A program made the translations under genes and the position numbers. DNA of 64,000 bases from Berberis thunbergii (taxonomy: Eukaryota; Streptophyta; Magnoliopsida; Ranunculales; Berberidaceae): assembly GCA_003290165.1 (NCBI GenBank), contig QNQO01000196.1, positions 186,001 to 250,000 on the forward strand, read 5' to 3'. Below, piece after piece: positions 22,817-32,589 of the stretch. Each line of letters begins with the position of its first letter. Within the stretch, counting starts at the first letter, position 1. A model generated the notes under the pieces. It saw nothing but the letters and a program-made list of their open reading frames with translations. It searched no databases and was not told the origin of the DNA.

Positions 22817-23640
22817 CGTTCTTGCACATTGTGCTGACGGCTCTTGGTATCTAATTTTTGCTCGTAAGTCTTTGAGTATTCGCTTCCAGGATCGGTTGGA
22901 TTACTCATTTTCTCTAGCTACACCATGCAAGATGTATATTAGATTCTTTGGTTGTTATCCTTAAGTGATTATTTTGACCTCGGGCTCTCTCAACTTAACG
23001 AATTATCCAAGTCGCCCTTCTTTGACATGACGTTCTATCTCGTCCCTCAAGCTGCGACAATCTTCAGTATTGTGTCTATAGTCGTCGTGGAAAGGGCAAT
23101 ATTTACTTTTGTTCCTTGTTTCTGGATCTCTTCTCATTTTTGGTGGCCACTTGACGCCTTCTCATTCTGTTATAACTTTAAGGACCTCATCTCGACTTGT
23201 TATTAAGGTTGTGAATGATTTCTTTGCTGGCCGTTCACGTTTGGGCTTCTTCGGTTGTAGCCTTCCAGGTTTTCGTGGGCTTAATTTGGGACTGTTATTG
23301 GTCCGATGTCTCTTAAGCTGAGTACTTTATTTTCGAGGCTTGTTGCCCTTTAGGTTTTGGGTAAGTCAGTCATCCATTTTGATCATGTGGTTCATTTGAG
23401 TAATGAGCATCTCCACACAAGGGTCCAAGGGTATTCCCCAAGATGTCAAAGACGTTTGAATCATTATACCTTGAGGCTTCCTTCTTTTCAGTGCAGTTGG
23501 TTCAACGGTTATCGCTGGGTTGATATCATGAGACATGTCGCATCTACCATTGCCAGATTGAGGGTCTGTAGAGCATTCCATTGGCTTTGATAGCTTCTTG
23601 ATCATTAATCAGATCTCGGTGACTTTTGTCACTGTCGATA
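22817..23640 (-). pseudogene. Tat gag, internally shortened
   Basis: Just inside the 5' LTR, a gag N-terminal piece (about 23605-23366, ending near TQMNHMIKMDD) is followed directly by a basic stretch. A zinc-knuckle-like motif with FHDDYRHNTEDC comes next, near 23060. Then comes the lead into protease. The central gag core, several hundred residues in relatives, is absent, so it was deleted. Multiple stops are present. Confidence 0.7.
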
Positions 23641-23669
23641 TTCTTTTCAGAAAGGAAACTTATCGTTCC

Positions 23670-23687
23670 CCTCAGACTACGCCAAAC
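23670..23687 (-). other. Primer-binding site of the Tat element
   Basis: On the minus strand, gtttggcgtagtctgagg follows the LTR end directly. It is a degraded form of the tttggcgccgtctgtggg motif frequent in Tat elements. Confidence 0.65.
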
Positions 23688-24252
23688 TGATGCATCCAAA
23701 TCTCGTCCTCCTGTGAGTTTGACCTGCAAAATAGATGTTAGACTACCAAAGACCACCTTTTTGGTGGCCGAAGGAATTCCAATGCTTAAGTCAGCAACTT
23801 TGTTTGAAGAAGGAAGTAAATTTGGACATAACTCAGTTAAAGTTGCATAACTTTGTCGAATGTTCCCTTTACTTTTATAATGGCCGCGGTTAATTCTCTG
23901 CTTGACTTAAGCATGTGAGGTACAACGAAATGAGATGTTTCTTGTAACAGTCTCTTCCTTAATGGAGATATGTCCGTGGAGGCGTAACTCCCTCCACGAC
24001 TCTTTTCTTATGCAACATTCTTCTAATTTATGAGAGAACTCTTGTCGGGCCTGGATTTGGGCTTTGATTCGTGCGGGCCTGGATTTGGGCTTCAATTACA
24101 TCTTCTTCAATGGGCCGTGTTTGAGCCTTTATGATCGGTTTTTAACCTTCTTGGGTTTTACGGGCTGGCCCAGTAGATGGGACACCAGATCCTCGTGATG
24201 GATGTTTTTTGCCACGTGTATGGTTGTGATGACGATCTATTCTGATGTATAA
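23688..24252 (-). repeat. 5' LTR of the Tat element
   Basis: Aligns with 15618-16191. It has its own small tandem duplication (gggcctggatttgggctt twice, about 24056-24093) that the 3' LTR lacks. In turn it lacks the duplication seen in that LTR. The outer end is eroded: where the partner has gtatcatca, this copy has gtataaaac. Confidence 0.82.
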
Positions 24253-24823
24253 AACTCAATATTCTTCATAAACTATGAGCATCGATCTGTGGATGACCAA
24301 TTACCATATCCGTATGAGTGAAACGATGACAAACATGTGGAATTTTTTTACCCTAGTCAAGATGCAAAACTATATATCATTTCAGATAAATAGTAGAAAC
24401 ATTCGAATTGTCATTATATTGGCCTGATCAATTAGACCCTTATCTGGATATTGAATTTGACAAGTTTGTGCTTTAACAATGATCGATCGTATAACCCTTT
24501 TGTCAAAGTTGGCTATATTAAGAAATATACTCTTGAATATGGATCCTATATAGAAAACACTAGAGATGGTTGGACCAACTTTTGACACTATAGTACAAAA
24601 ATTGTAGAACTGTCTTCAAATCTCACAATGCTTCGAAAGGAACCATCAAAGTTACAACATTGAATCTGAAGTAGTGACATTCCAAGTTACATTGAAAGTT
24701 GATCATACTGAAGGATTACATACCACACTGAATGTTGAATATCAAAGTTTGGAAGAATTGTTAGTTTGATTCATTTTCTAAATGAAATTTAATTAAAATT
24801 TGTAAGTTTTAATAACGTCATAT
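24253..24823. other. Intergenic, nothing recognised
   Basis: AT-rich spacer between the Tat element and the Mutator-like MITE. No coding or structural feature stands out. Confidence 0.5.
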
Positions 24824-24833
24824 ATAGAAATAT

Positions 24834-25155
24834 GGTTAATGTACATTTGGGTCTTATAGTTTGTAGCATATTTGAGTTTGGGTCTCGAGTTTGTCAAGCT
24901 TTGAGACTGTCTGAAGACCATCTTGACCATCAACTCTCCGTTGCAACAAACCTAGTATAAATTATGCGAACCAAAGCCTAAATTTATCTATACCAAAGTC
25001 AATATTATTTTGAAAAAAAAATTAAAATTTTATTCAGTTATTGAACGGAAAGTTAACAGTCAACATGGTCTTGGGATCTAGACACAAAGCTGGACAAACT
25101 TTGGACCCAATCTCAAAATTGATATAAACTATAGGACCCAAATGTAAATTAACCC
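24834..25155. mobile_element. Mutator-like MITE with 10-bp target duplication
   Basis: Inverted termini of about 50 bp pair ggttaatgtacatttgggtc (left) with the reverse complement of the right end, gacccaaatgtaaattaacc. The direct repeat atagaaatat flanks it at 24824-24833 and 25156-25165. A long inverted end plus a 9- to 10-bp duplication fits Mutator-like elements. The 322-bp interior has no coding capacity. Confidence 0.82.
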
Positions 25156-25165
25156 ATAGAAATAT

Positions 25166-25887
25166 AATAGGGATATTGAAACTTAAGACACGCTAACAAA
25201 TGCCACTTAATAGAAAAACCACAAAATATTTCAGAATTAAGTTTATGCTCTAAAGTAAGTGTTTAACAAACAAATTCCAAGTCTGAAAAATCCAAACTTA
25301 TGCTTAGACATATGATTACTAAAATCCGTGTCTAAATACCACGGATTTCAATTAACTTCTTTCCATGGTATGGCATACCACACATAATAAAATGATGTCA
25401 TTTCATCTTAATTGGACAAACTTACATTATCCTCCATTTTGTTTATATAGTTTTCACTTGATATTCTTAATAACAATGACCATATTGATACTTGATAAGT
25501 CAAACTTTGATTCCTAGTGCCTTAGATGTTGCTTATCACATCCTATTCTTCTACTTCTATGCTAGTTTAGTGGTGATGTATGGTTGTACAATCTACGACA
25601 CTTTTTCATTTTTTCACCAGGTGTTCATGATATTGAGGATTGATTGTCGACTGGAAGTTGTAGTGTTTGCTCCTAGGTTTCTATGAAATCTTGATTCATT
25701 TTATGTTCATTAACCAACAACTGACTCTGCAATTCATTGATCGAAAGTTCAACATTGTGTGATTCCTAGACATAACAAATAATATGAACAAATTTTAAAC
25801 TCATTAAATGAATGCATTCAATTTATTCACCATGAAATATTTGTTTGATTGTTTTTTTTGTCAAATTTTTTTGGAAAAACCTTTATG
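25166..25887. other. Intergenic, nothing recognised
   Basis: AT-rich sequence with one 64-residue open frame (25492-25686, plus) that looks incidental. No feature is supported. Confidence 0.5.
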
Positions 25888-26274
25888 TTAATAATGAAAA
25901 ATGATGAACCAAATACAATCGGTCATTACATCATCAATAGAAAAGGAAAATTTCTTCAAATCCTTACTAGACAAAGTAATTAGATCTAGCGCAACTATCT
26001 CCAAGTTTGGAAATAATTTCGCAACATGGTTTGCTACAATAGTAGTTTCTTGATCCACATGCCCTAAGTTTACTTTCTCATAAGCACCAATAAATTCTTT
26101 AATCATTCTTATGACATGATTTGTACCTAATGGGGAGCTCAAGATGTAAGAGAAGTCAACGTAAAGATCCGGAGAGCATTGAAACTTGAAAGTAAACCCA
26201 TTGAATACTAGCTCTAATTTAGCATCCATATAAGAATCTGAAAGACATCTACATCCTATATTAATTGTCTTCAT
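25888..26274 (-). pseudogene. Coding-like fragment, possibly the RNase H end of a LINE ORF2
   Basis: A 128-residue open frame on the same strand as the LINE sequences to its right. The segment MIKEFIGAYEKVNLGHVDQE followed by ANHVAKLF resembles the last helix-strand of the RNase H domain that ends many plant LINE ORF2 proteins (pattern HV-REAN-VA--LA-L). The first half does not match clearly and no catalytic aspartates are evident. It could instead be an exon of an unrecognised gene. Upstream on this strand, 26462-26300 reads QEKLDLNQLQYVEAWNRAKL before a stop. Confidence 0.35.
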
Positions 26275-26462
26275 CGAGTTTAAAAGTTACCTTATTCTTA
26301 GGTTTATATGTAAGTGATCCATGCGCCATGTACTTGGGATTGGTCTTCCTCGATCTGTTTCATCTACAAAGGTTTGATTGCACTCCTATTAGTAACTTTG
26401 CTCGATTCCAAGCTTCCACATATTGTAATTGATTTAAGTCCAACTTTTCTTGACTAATATCA

Positions 26463-26706
26463 TGTGATACCCTTGTGTGGCGGACCTGAGGGGGAGGGTG
26501 AGAGAGAAGCCCAATAGGCTCATGAATCCCAAGAGGGGTTGGGCGAGCTACTAAGGGGAGATTATAGTCCCACGTCGCCTAGGTGAGGGAAGGGGATGTG
26601 TTATATATGTACGAGGTTGGATGTACAAAGTACTATGCATTTTAAAGCCGTGCGGGCTTTGGGCCTAAAGCGGACAATATAGTATTTTGTGGATCAGGTC
26701 GTAATA
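26463..26706 (+). repeat. TRIM 5' LTR
   Basis: Nearly identical in length and order to 26778-27021. It includes ttgggcgagctactaagggg and a tatatat stretch that may act as a TATA box. It ends gtaata where the partner has gtgaca. Confidence 0.88.
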
Positions 26707-26777
26707 GAATAGTATTAGAGTCGGACCTAGCTGGAAGTGTGCCAACGAGGATGTTGGGTTCCCTTAGGAGGGTGGAC

Positions 26778-27021
26778 TGTGATACCCTTGCGTGGGCAGA
26801 CCTGAGGGGGAGGGTGCAGAGAAGCTCAATAGGCTCGTGGATCCCAAGAAGGGTTGGGCGAGCTACTAAGGGGAGATTATAGTCCCACATCGCCTAGGTG
26901 AGGGAAGGGGATGCGTTATATATGTACAAGGTTGGATCTACAAAGTACTACGTGTTTTAAAGCCATGCGGACCTTGGGCCCAAAGCAAACAATATTGTAC
27001 TCTGTGGATCGGGTCGTGACA
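26778..27021 (+). repeat. TRIM 3' LTR
   Basis: Starts right after the purine tract aggagggtggac and ends gtgaca next to the duplicated tatca. Confidence 0.88.
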
Positions 27022-27096
27022 TATCATCTTCATCACTTATTTTTCTATCACTGTCTTCCTCCATTGTTACAAGAGGAGTAAATATGTTCACATTCT

Positions 27097-29020
27097 TTTT
27101 TTTCTTTTTTTTTCTTTTTTTTGGAAAGCGAGCTGGGTTTTAAGGACCCCAAAACCTTTATACAAATGAAACAAAAGCAAAAAAAAATCAAAAAAAAGAA
27201 ACAAGCTCTCACAAGAAAGAGAATTCTAGTGAGAGTGAACATGGTTACTAGGCCTATAAAAATCTTCAACTAGCATCGGCCAAAGAAGAAACATCTTGTT
27301 TTTAATCCCTGTCTCCTTTGTTAAGGAGGAAATGATTCAACATTTGTACTTTTTGTTTGCTTTCTTAGCCCTAGAAGGTATTCGAGGGTAAAGACTAAAA
27401 TCTTTAGTGTAAGATTTTGAAAACAAATCGCTTGCAACCCCTTCACTAAAACGATCTTGCTCATGTTCCTCGTTACTACTCTGCTCATCTGTTGTGGTGT
27501 TCTCTTTGACCTGAGTCGGTGTGTGTTCACTTGCCTCCACATTAGCACTACGCTCAAGCATTGGGTTGATAAGAATCAATGGTTGTGGACTCGGCGCTAT
27601 GGCATCACTCTGGTTATCATTTATGTTATGCTTTGCTACATTGGCAGCCTCTATACTGGTCACATTCCCTGTTTTTCCTGTGATAGGCTCTAGACTCCCC
27701 TCTAAATTGGGTGGAGTCTTCGACTTGAATGTATGTCTACCCTTGGCGATCGTCCAACCATCGGAGTTTTGTCTTTCTAGTGGTTGGGTCCTACCCGTAG
27801 CTTGCCATACCATATGGCCTGGAGTATTAATTTCTTTGCTCTTTGAACACTGTTGTTTTGTATGGCCAAAAACTGCACAAGAACTACATTTAACAGGAAT
27901 CCATGCATACTCAAATTCAACTATTTTTTTCTTATCTCCATTGATAATAACCACAGGGATGTCTTTGGGTAATTGGTTGTTTACATCCACCTCCATACAC
28001 ACCCTCGCATACGCTAATCTTGTCCTTTCTTCAGTAGCTTTGTCAAGCATGATAAGCACTCCAATAAAACTAGCAATCCTTTGAATACCCTCCAGATTTC
28101 ATAGGAATAAAGGAATTTTCTTCAGTGTAACCCAAATAGGTATCAAGGTAAGCACCTCGGCATCCTCATCCATAGAATGTGACCAGGCCCTGAGGATGAA
28201 CAACCAGCTTGCAATATGCAGAGGTCCCATTTCCAATACCTTACTTCTATCTTCTTCCTTCTTGAATTTGAATACAAAATTCTTATCTCCGTGTATGCTC
28301 ATATCAAAATCTCGAATTCCCCACGTCCTTATCAGCCACTCTTTGACATAACCATATGCCAAGCGCTTGCCCACAAAGCTGCCAATAACCAACCTTTCAC
28401 ATTCTTCTATCCTATTCGCAAAGTCAGCAGTTTGCATTTGTACTATTTTCCTTCCTTCAACAGTAGCTGGAGGTTCATACCTAAGTTTTGTAGAGCTCGT
28501 ATGCTTGCTTTGCTTAAGCTTTGATGCCCAACTCATCCTCGCTAGTGCAACGGCAGGGTTTGTTGCCATTGCTTCTTGAATTTTCCTAAGGCCAGAGGAT
28601 GTAACATTGGTTGGCATTATACATTCATCTGCTTTATGCAGAACCTCTTTATTCCTTTGCGCTGCACCCTGCTCTTGACTAACTGACACCCTTGCAGTTA
28701 GCATTGCCCAGTTTTTATCATCATTTTCAGTCATTCTGCACCTAGTTTGTCTCCATTTTTTACAGTCACTTGATCTTCATGTGTGAGTAATTGTAGCAAT
28801 CCATCACCATGAATGTTGTACTTCTCCTCAAAAGCCATGAGCACCTTCTATGCAAACACGTTCGCACTGACGGCGTCTCCACCATTTGTTCCTGTCATTC
28901 TATAAATCGGAGATGGGGTATCAGATTACGAGATCCACAACAGATGTTCAACTGCTCTCAAAAGAACTCGATGCTCTGTGCGGGAGAAAGCCTATCTCAG
29001 ATCTGAACGAGAGCCACTGG
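27097..29020 (-). mobile_element. ORF1-only L1-type LINE inserted in another LINE
   Basis: On the minus strand there is a leader of about 285 bp (29020-28735), one ORF1, a short 3' segment and an A-rich tail. The tail appears on the plus strand as T-rich sequence at 27097-27122. A direct repeat with mismatches flanks it: atatgttcacattctt at 27083-27098 and atatgctcccattctt at 29021-29036, as target-primed insertion leaves. ORF2 (endonuclease and reverse transcriptase) is absent between ORF1 and the tail. Either it was deleted or this is a non-autonomous half-LINE. Confidence 0.6.
27337..28734 (-). pseudogene. LINE ORF1: DUF4283 plus CCHC zinc knuckle, one premature stop
   Basis: Starts at ATG 28734 (MTENDDKNWAML). 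The DUF4283 domain spans about residues 95-280, with ECERLVIGSFVGKRLAYGYV, RTWGIRDFDMSIHGDKNFVF and IPIWVTLKKIPLFL. The frame then meets a single TGA at 28099-28101, where relatives have tryptophan. It continues in the same frame to FEYAWIPVKCSSC and a CCHC knuckle, CSSCAVFGHTKQQC. A low-complexity polar tail ends in KKANKKYKC. Apart from the TGA the 465-codon frame is open, so damage is slight. The protein would bind LINE RNA. Confidence 0.82.
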
Positions 29021-29036
29021 ATATGCTCCCATTCTT

Positions 29037-30390
29037 AATAACCAAGTTTGTACTCGTCTCCTTGTTTTGTGCAAGGTTTCCTCCTCTGGTTATATTTTCT
29101 TTTGAGCTTCTAACATCAGGGTGTTATCAGTACTGCTAGCCAGGTTTTTTCTAGTAACTTATTCATTTTCCTTTCCACTGTTATCCTGTTGTTCGTGGGT
29201 TTCCCGTTCTAGTTTCACTAATCACTATTGGATCGTTTTCCTTCTCCGTTTTATTAAATACAACTGGAGCTGTGTGTGTTGAATTTATCTCCTCTGGTCG
29301 TGTTCACTTCAACATCTTCCTTCTCACTTTCATGGTTAGGGGTGATCTTTTGCGTGAGCTTATGTATGTTTGATATTATGATCCAACCGTTCTCTTGTTC
29401 ATGATTCGCTGGGCTAACCACCTTCTTATCTTTAATTTCACCCCACTCACCTTCCGGACCTAGGTAAATAGAGTTTTGTTTTCTTGTGTTTGGGATAGTT
29501 AGAATACGAGTGCCCTAACCCCATGCAATGGCCACACTTTGATGTTATCAAAGAATATTTGATCTCCACTGTAACTACTTTACCATCATCAATTACAACT
29601 GGAATAGTTGCATGAAATTGACAAGTGGAGTTTATTTCAACACAAACTCTTGCAAAGGAGAGTCTAGTCCTATTATCCGTTGCCTTGTCAAGCATCAATA
29701 GGTTTCCCAAAGCACTAGCAATTTCTTGCAGTCCTTTTGTACTCCACAAGAACAAGGGCACCTTCCTGAGATTTACCCAGATGGGGACCGAGTTTAACAC
29801 TTCAAAATCCTCCTCTATATATAGTTTCCAAGGTCTAATTCAGATTTATCTACTAGTAATATGGACTGGACCCATTTCAAAAACCTTATTCTTATCTTCT
29901 CTATTCGAGAGTTTGAGCACAAAGACATTCTACATACACGGACTTCTCAATAGTTATTTTTTATCCATCACATGCGTTTCAAACAGCCATTGACGTAGCC
30001 ATAAGCTAGCCTCTTCCCTACAGAATTGCCAATCAAATATTGATCACATTCTTCCAATCTCTTTTCATGTTCTGCAAGCTTGATGTACCCTAGAGGTTTA
30101 CCCTCCACAATGGATGGAAGGGCAAACTTGAGTTTAGACTTACTGCGATCATTGCGTTGTGCAAACAGAGATGCCCAACACAGTTTGTTAGTCATGCTTG
30201 CTGGAAGAGAACCCTCATTAGGGTTGCCTGCCTTATCAACTGCATCAATCATTGTAACCCGCAAATCCTTTGGAACAACGTTGATATTGCACCCAGCTTC
30301 ATTGTGATCCCTAGAGACAAGAATGAGATGAACACAAACCCTAGAATTGTCTGACAAACCTAGCCGTCGTGTTTTTTTTTTAATTATCAA
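29037..30390 (-). pseudogene. Second LINE ORF1 (DUF4283), broken
   Basis: Same domain order as its neighbour but more decayed. ECDQYLIGNSVGKRLAYGYV is near 30020. The middle is frameshifted (29967-29800). VPIWVNLRKVPLFLWSTKGL and RLSFARVCVEI follow. The zinc knuckle CGHCMGLGHSYSNY has lost its last cysteine. A polar tail with frame changes continues to 29037, next to the inserted LINE. Beyond that insertion the tail appears to continue at 27082-27022 (TPLVTMEEDSDRKISDEDD), up to the TRIM. That link is inferred from frame and position. Confidence 0.72.
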
Positions 30391-30781
30391 TTGTTGTTCT
30401 TTTTAAGAATAATCAAGAATTGAATTCCCACATTGCATTACTATAGCTTCAAACTGTACATGGAGGGCTTGGAGCTGGGTGAGTTGGGTTTTTATAATCG
30501 ACCAATCAATCAATTGAAAAAATGGTTCATGTTAGTGGATTATATCTTTGTTTTGATAACAATCATCCAAATTTTTTTGAAAAATTATCCATTAGCATAC
30601 TCCAGTGATCATCATAACCATCAAAGGGTGGCGTAGAATACTATATAAGTATTTCCCTTTTTTTATTATTACAAATCAACTGGTACATCTCCAGTAAAAT
30701 AACTTTGTAATCCAAAAATGATTTTCAACTCATGTTTTTTTTCTAGCCATGGAGCATTCTTCTCATCATTTACTTTGATAG
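30391..30781. other. Spacer, no gene seen
   Basis: AT-rich sequence between the LINE copies and the left arm of the large inverted repeat. Nothing recognisable. Confidence 0.5.
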
Positions 30782-31382
30782 AAGAGTGATTCTAGATGTC
30801 GATGAAACTGGCGAGGGAATTGGCGAGGGAGGGTGTCTCTCACGTGCCTGATTTTGTTTCAAAAAAAAAAACGGGAAATCTTGTTTGAATTTCATTGCTG
30901 AAATTTAAGAGGGAGGGAGAGACCAAAAAACAGAGAAAACCAGATGTGATACCGAGCTTCTCTTCTCTTCAGTGAACAAACAAGCTAGGTTCAGTTCTTC
31001 TCTTCTCGTTGCTGAAGAACCCACTGCTGTTAACAAACAAGCTAGGTTCAGTTCTTCTCAATTTTCAAATCCAAATAACATGTGATACCGAGCTTCTCTT
31101 ATCTTCCTGGGTGATTTCGAGCTTCTCTTTTAGGGAGAGGGAGAGCTTCGAGCTTGTCTTCTCTGGTCTGGAAGAGAATAACTTCATCACCCTTCCTTCA
31201 TCTCAGTTCTCGCGACGTCTTCCACTGCCCTTTTTGTTTAGAAGTTGTACTAAGCTTTTTGTTTGTTGTACTTCTCATTCTTTTCTTTGCTTTGTTGTCT
31301 TAAGCTTGACAACATACTTGCTTCTTTGTTTTTACAGCATCGGTTCCTGATTTTGTCAAGGCTGAGTTGTTACAGCGTATCA
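30782..31382 (+). repeat. Left arm of a 600-bp inverted repeat
   Basis: Runs from aagagtgattctag to acagcgtatca and matches the reverse complement of 34400-34991 with roughly 90% or better identity by eye. Within the arm, a stretch of about 75 bp around aacaaacaagctaggttcag is itself repeated. The arm looks like the 5' untranslated part, first intron and start of an exon of a gene: a splice acceptor tttttacag precedes 31338. The direct repeat gatag abuts the outer end (30777-30781). Confidence 0.85.
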
Positions 31383-31660
31383 GAGATTCTGTGAGGACTA
31401 TAACACCAGGGCTACCTCTGTTTCTCTATAATTACACTACTTATCAGCTGCATGGGATATTTGAGGTTGGTTTCAGATACTACAATGATTTTCTATTCAC
31501 AGAAAGTGCAAGGACTTTGTGCTGACTTTAATAGTATTGCTAACTGCTAAGTTTGTAATAGTAACATATTTCTTCCTTTATCTATACTGGCAGTGAGTTT
31601 TGGAGGATCAAACATTGATCCTATTGCTTGGGAAGATAAAAAATGTAAAGGCCAATCTAG
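31338..31660 (+). pseudogene. DCD-domain protein fragment
   Basis: The first exon (31338-31465) reads RDSVRTITPGLPLFLYNYTT then QLHGIFE. The second (from about 31594, after a cag acceptor) reads SFGGSNIDPIAWEDKKCKG. These are consecutive blocks of the plant DCD (development and cell death) domain found in N-rich and stress-response proteins. The region upstream is shared with the inverted repeat, and the domain's N-terminal part (the VCNN-type block) is absent. The second exon's first codon is damaged. Downstream, SANKRISEG near 31760 may be a further remnant. This is a truncated copy, not a working gene. Confidence 0.72.
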
Positions 31661-32589
31661 TTATCATTTGTAGTTGTAGCTAAAAAGATATTTTTAATGG
31701 GTGTTTTGAATTATTTTTGTTTGTTTTGACAGACCTTGGTTGTACTTGACCTCTGCGAACAAGCGCATCTCTGAAGGTATCATCAACCAATAAAGTTTGT
31801 CTTTGAGCTTATGGAAGTCGTTACCTGGTGGCAGTGCTGCATCTACATTTTTTATGGTGGAATGATGTGTCTATTGTGCTGTCCTCGCCTTTTACACCAA
31901 GCGCAAGCTTTGGTAGGTTTGGTTGTTTATAAGTGTGGCACAAGACTGGAATTAAGTAGGAAAGGGTGATCAAGCCTGAACTTGGTTTGTCTTGGTGGTA
32001 GAGAAGTTACAGGAGCTCATGTAGTAGTGCATATGTATGGTTATAGCTAAAAAAAAATGAAAACAATATAATCAACTAATCGGTGTATAATGAAAGGCCT
32101 ATCAAGAGGGAGGCTTTCATGTTTTCATCTCTTGTAAGAGGGGTGCTCAATGTTTTGTGTTATTTGCACAATGGCGTAAAAAAAAGGTTGAATTATATCT
32201 TAGTTTTGAATTTTAGCTTCGAAGCTGTTGTACGGGGTGTTCATGGTTGGATTGTATTGGCCAATGGTTATGTATTAGAACCATTAGCTTTAATATATCT
32301 AAAAGATGATAGTACCATCTGTCTGAGCAAATTTACCATTTGTGTACCATGTTGTAGAATTTGGGCAGTTAGATGGCTTGATGCTTGGTTGTCATAGGTT
32401 TAGCATATCACTGTTTCTTTTCTGCAATGTCAGTAAATTTTAAGGGATGCAAGGAGAAAAAAAAACCCTTTTCATCCAAGTTGGGTTCCTTGTGAATGTC
32501 CTCATTGAGATCAATGGTGAATGTCCTCATTGAGATCAATGGTTGTTAAACGTGGATTACTTATGTATAACCATAATACTACATACATC
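31661..32589. other. Spacer inside the inverted-repeat unit
   Basis: It holds possible weak DCD remnants near 31740-31790. A 25-bp tandem duplication at 32492-32541 (gtgaatgtcctcattgagat repeated) is present. A 104-residue plus-strand frame (32083-32397) resembles nothing I know. Confidence 0.5.

Larger units (their letters stand above)
15618..24252 (-). mobile_element. Tat-type Ty3 LTR retrotransposon with antisense ORF
   Basis: Two LTRs (15618-16191 and 23688 to about 24252) enclose, on the minus strand, a primer site, shortened gag, protease, reverse transcriptase, RNase H, a second archaeal-type RNase H and integrase. On the opposite strand next to the 3' LTR lies a decayed ORF of about 2.2 kb. 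The second RNase H and the antisense ORF are hallmarks of the Tat lineage (Tat, Ogre, Retand). All domains are broken. The left flank is aactt; the right end is eroded and its flank aactc is close but not identical. Confidence 0.88.
26463..27021 (-). mobile_element. Complete TRIM element with 5-bp target duplication
   Basis: Two LTRs of 244 bp (26463-26706 and 26778-27021) begin tgtgataccctt and end in gtaata or gtgaca. Between them are only 71 bp, with a Met-tRNA-type primer site (tagtattagagtcgga, at 26711-26727) and a purine tract ending aggagggtggac at 26777. The flanks are tatca on both sides (26458-26462 and 27022-27026). The primer site lies after the left LTR, so the element itself reads plus-ward. 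The host LINE-like frame it interrupts runs minus-ward. It has no coding capacity. Confidence 0.9.

Noticed and set aside
24240..24260. Target duplication for the Tat element
   Set aside because: aactt on the left against aactc on the right is suggestive, but the right LTR end is eroded and its exact limit is uncertain.
26642..26890. 82-codon minus-strand frame
   Set aside because: It spans the TRIM LTR and core, which are non-coding.
27521..28084. 187-codon plus-strand frame
   Set aside because: It is the exact antisense of the conserved DUF4283/zinc-knuckle ORF1 and has no motif of its own.
32083..32397. 104-codon plus-strand frame inside the inverted-repeat unit
   Set aside because: It resembles no family and lies in AT-rich spacer; no start context or neighbouring exon supports it.
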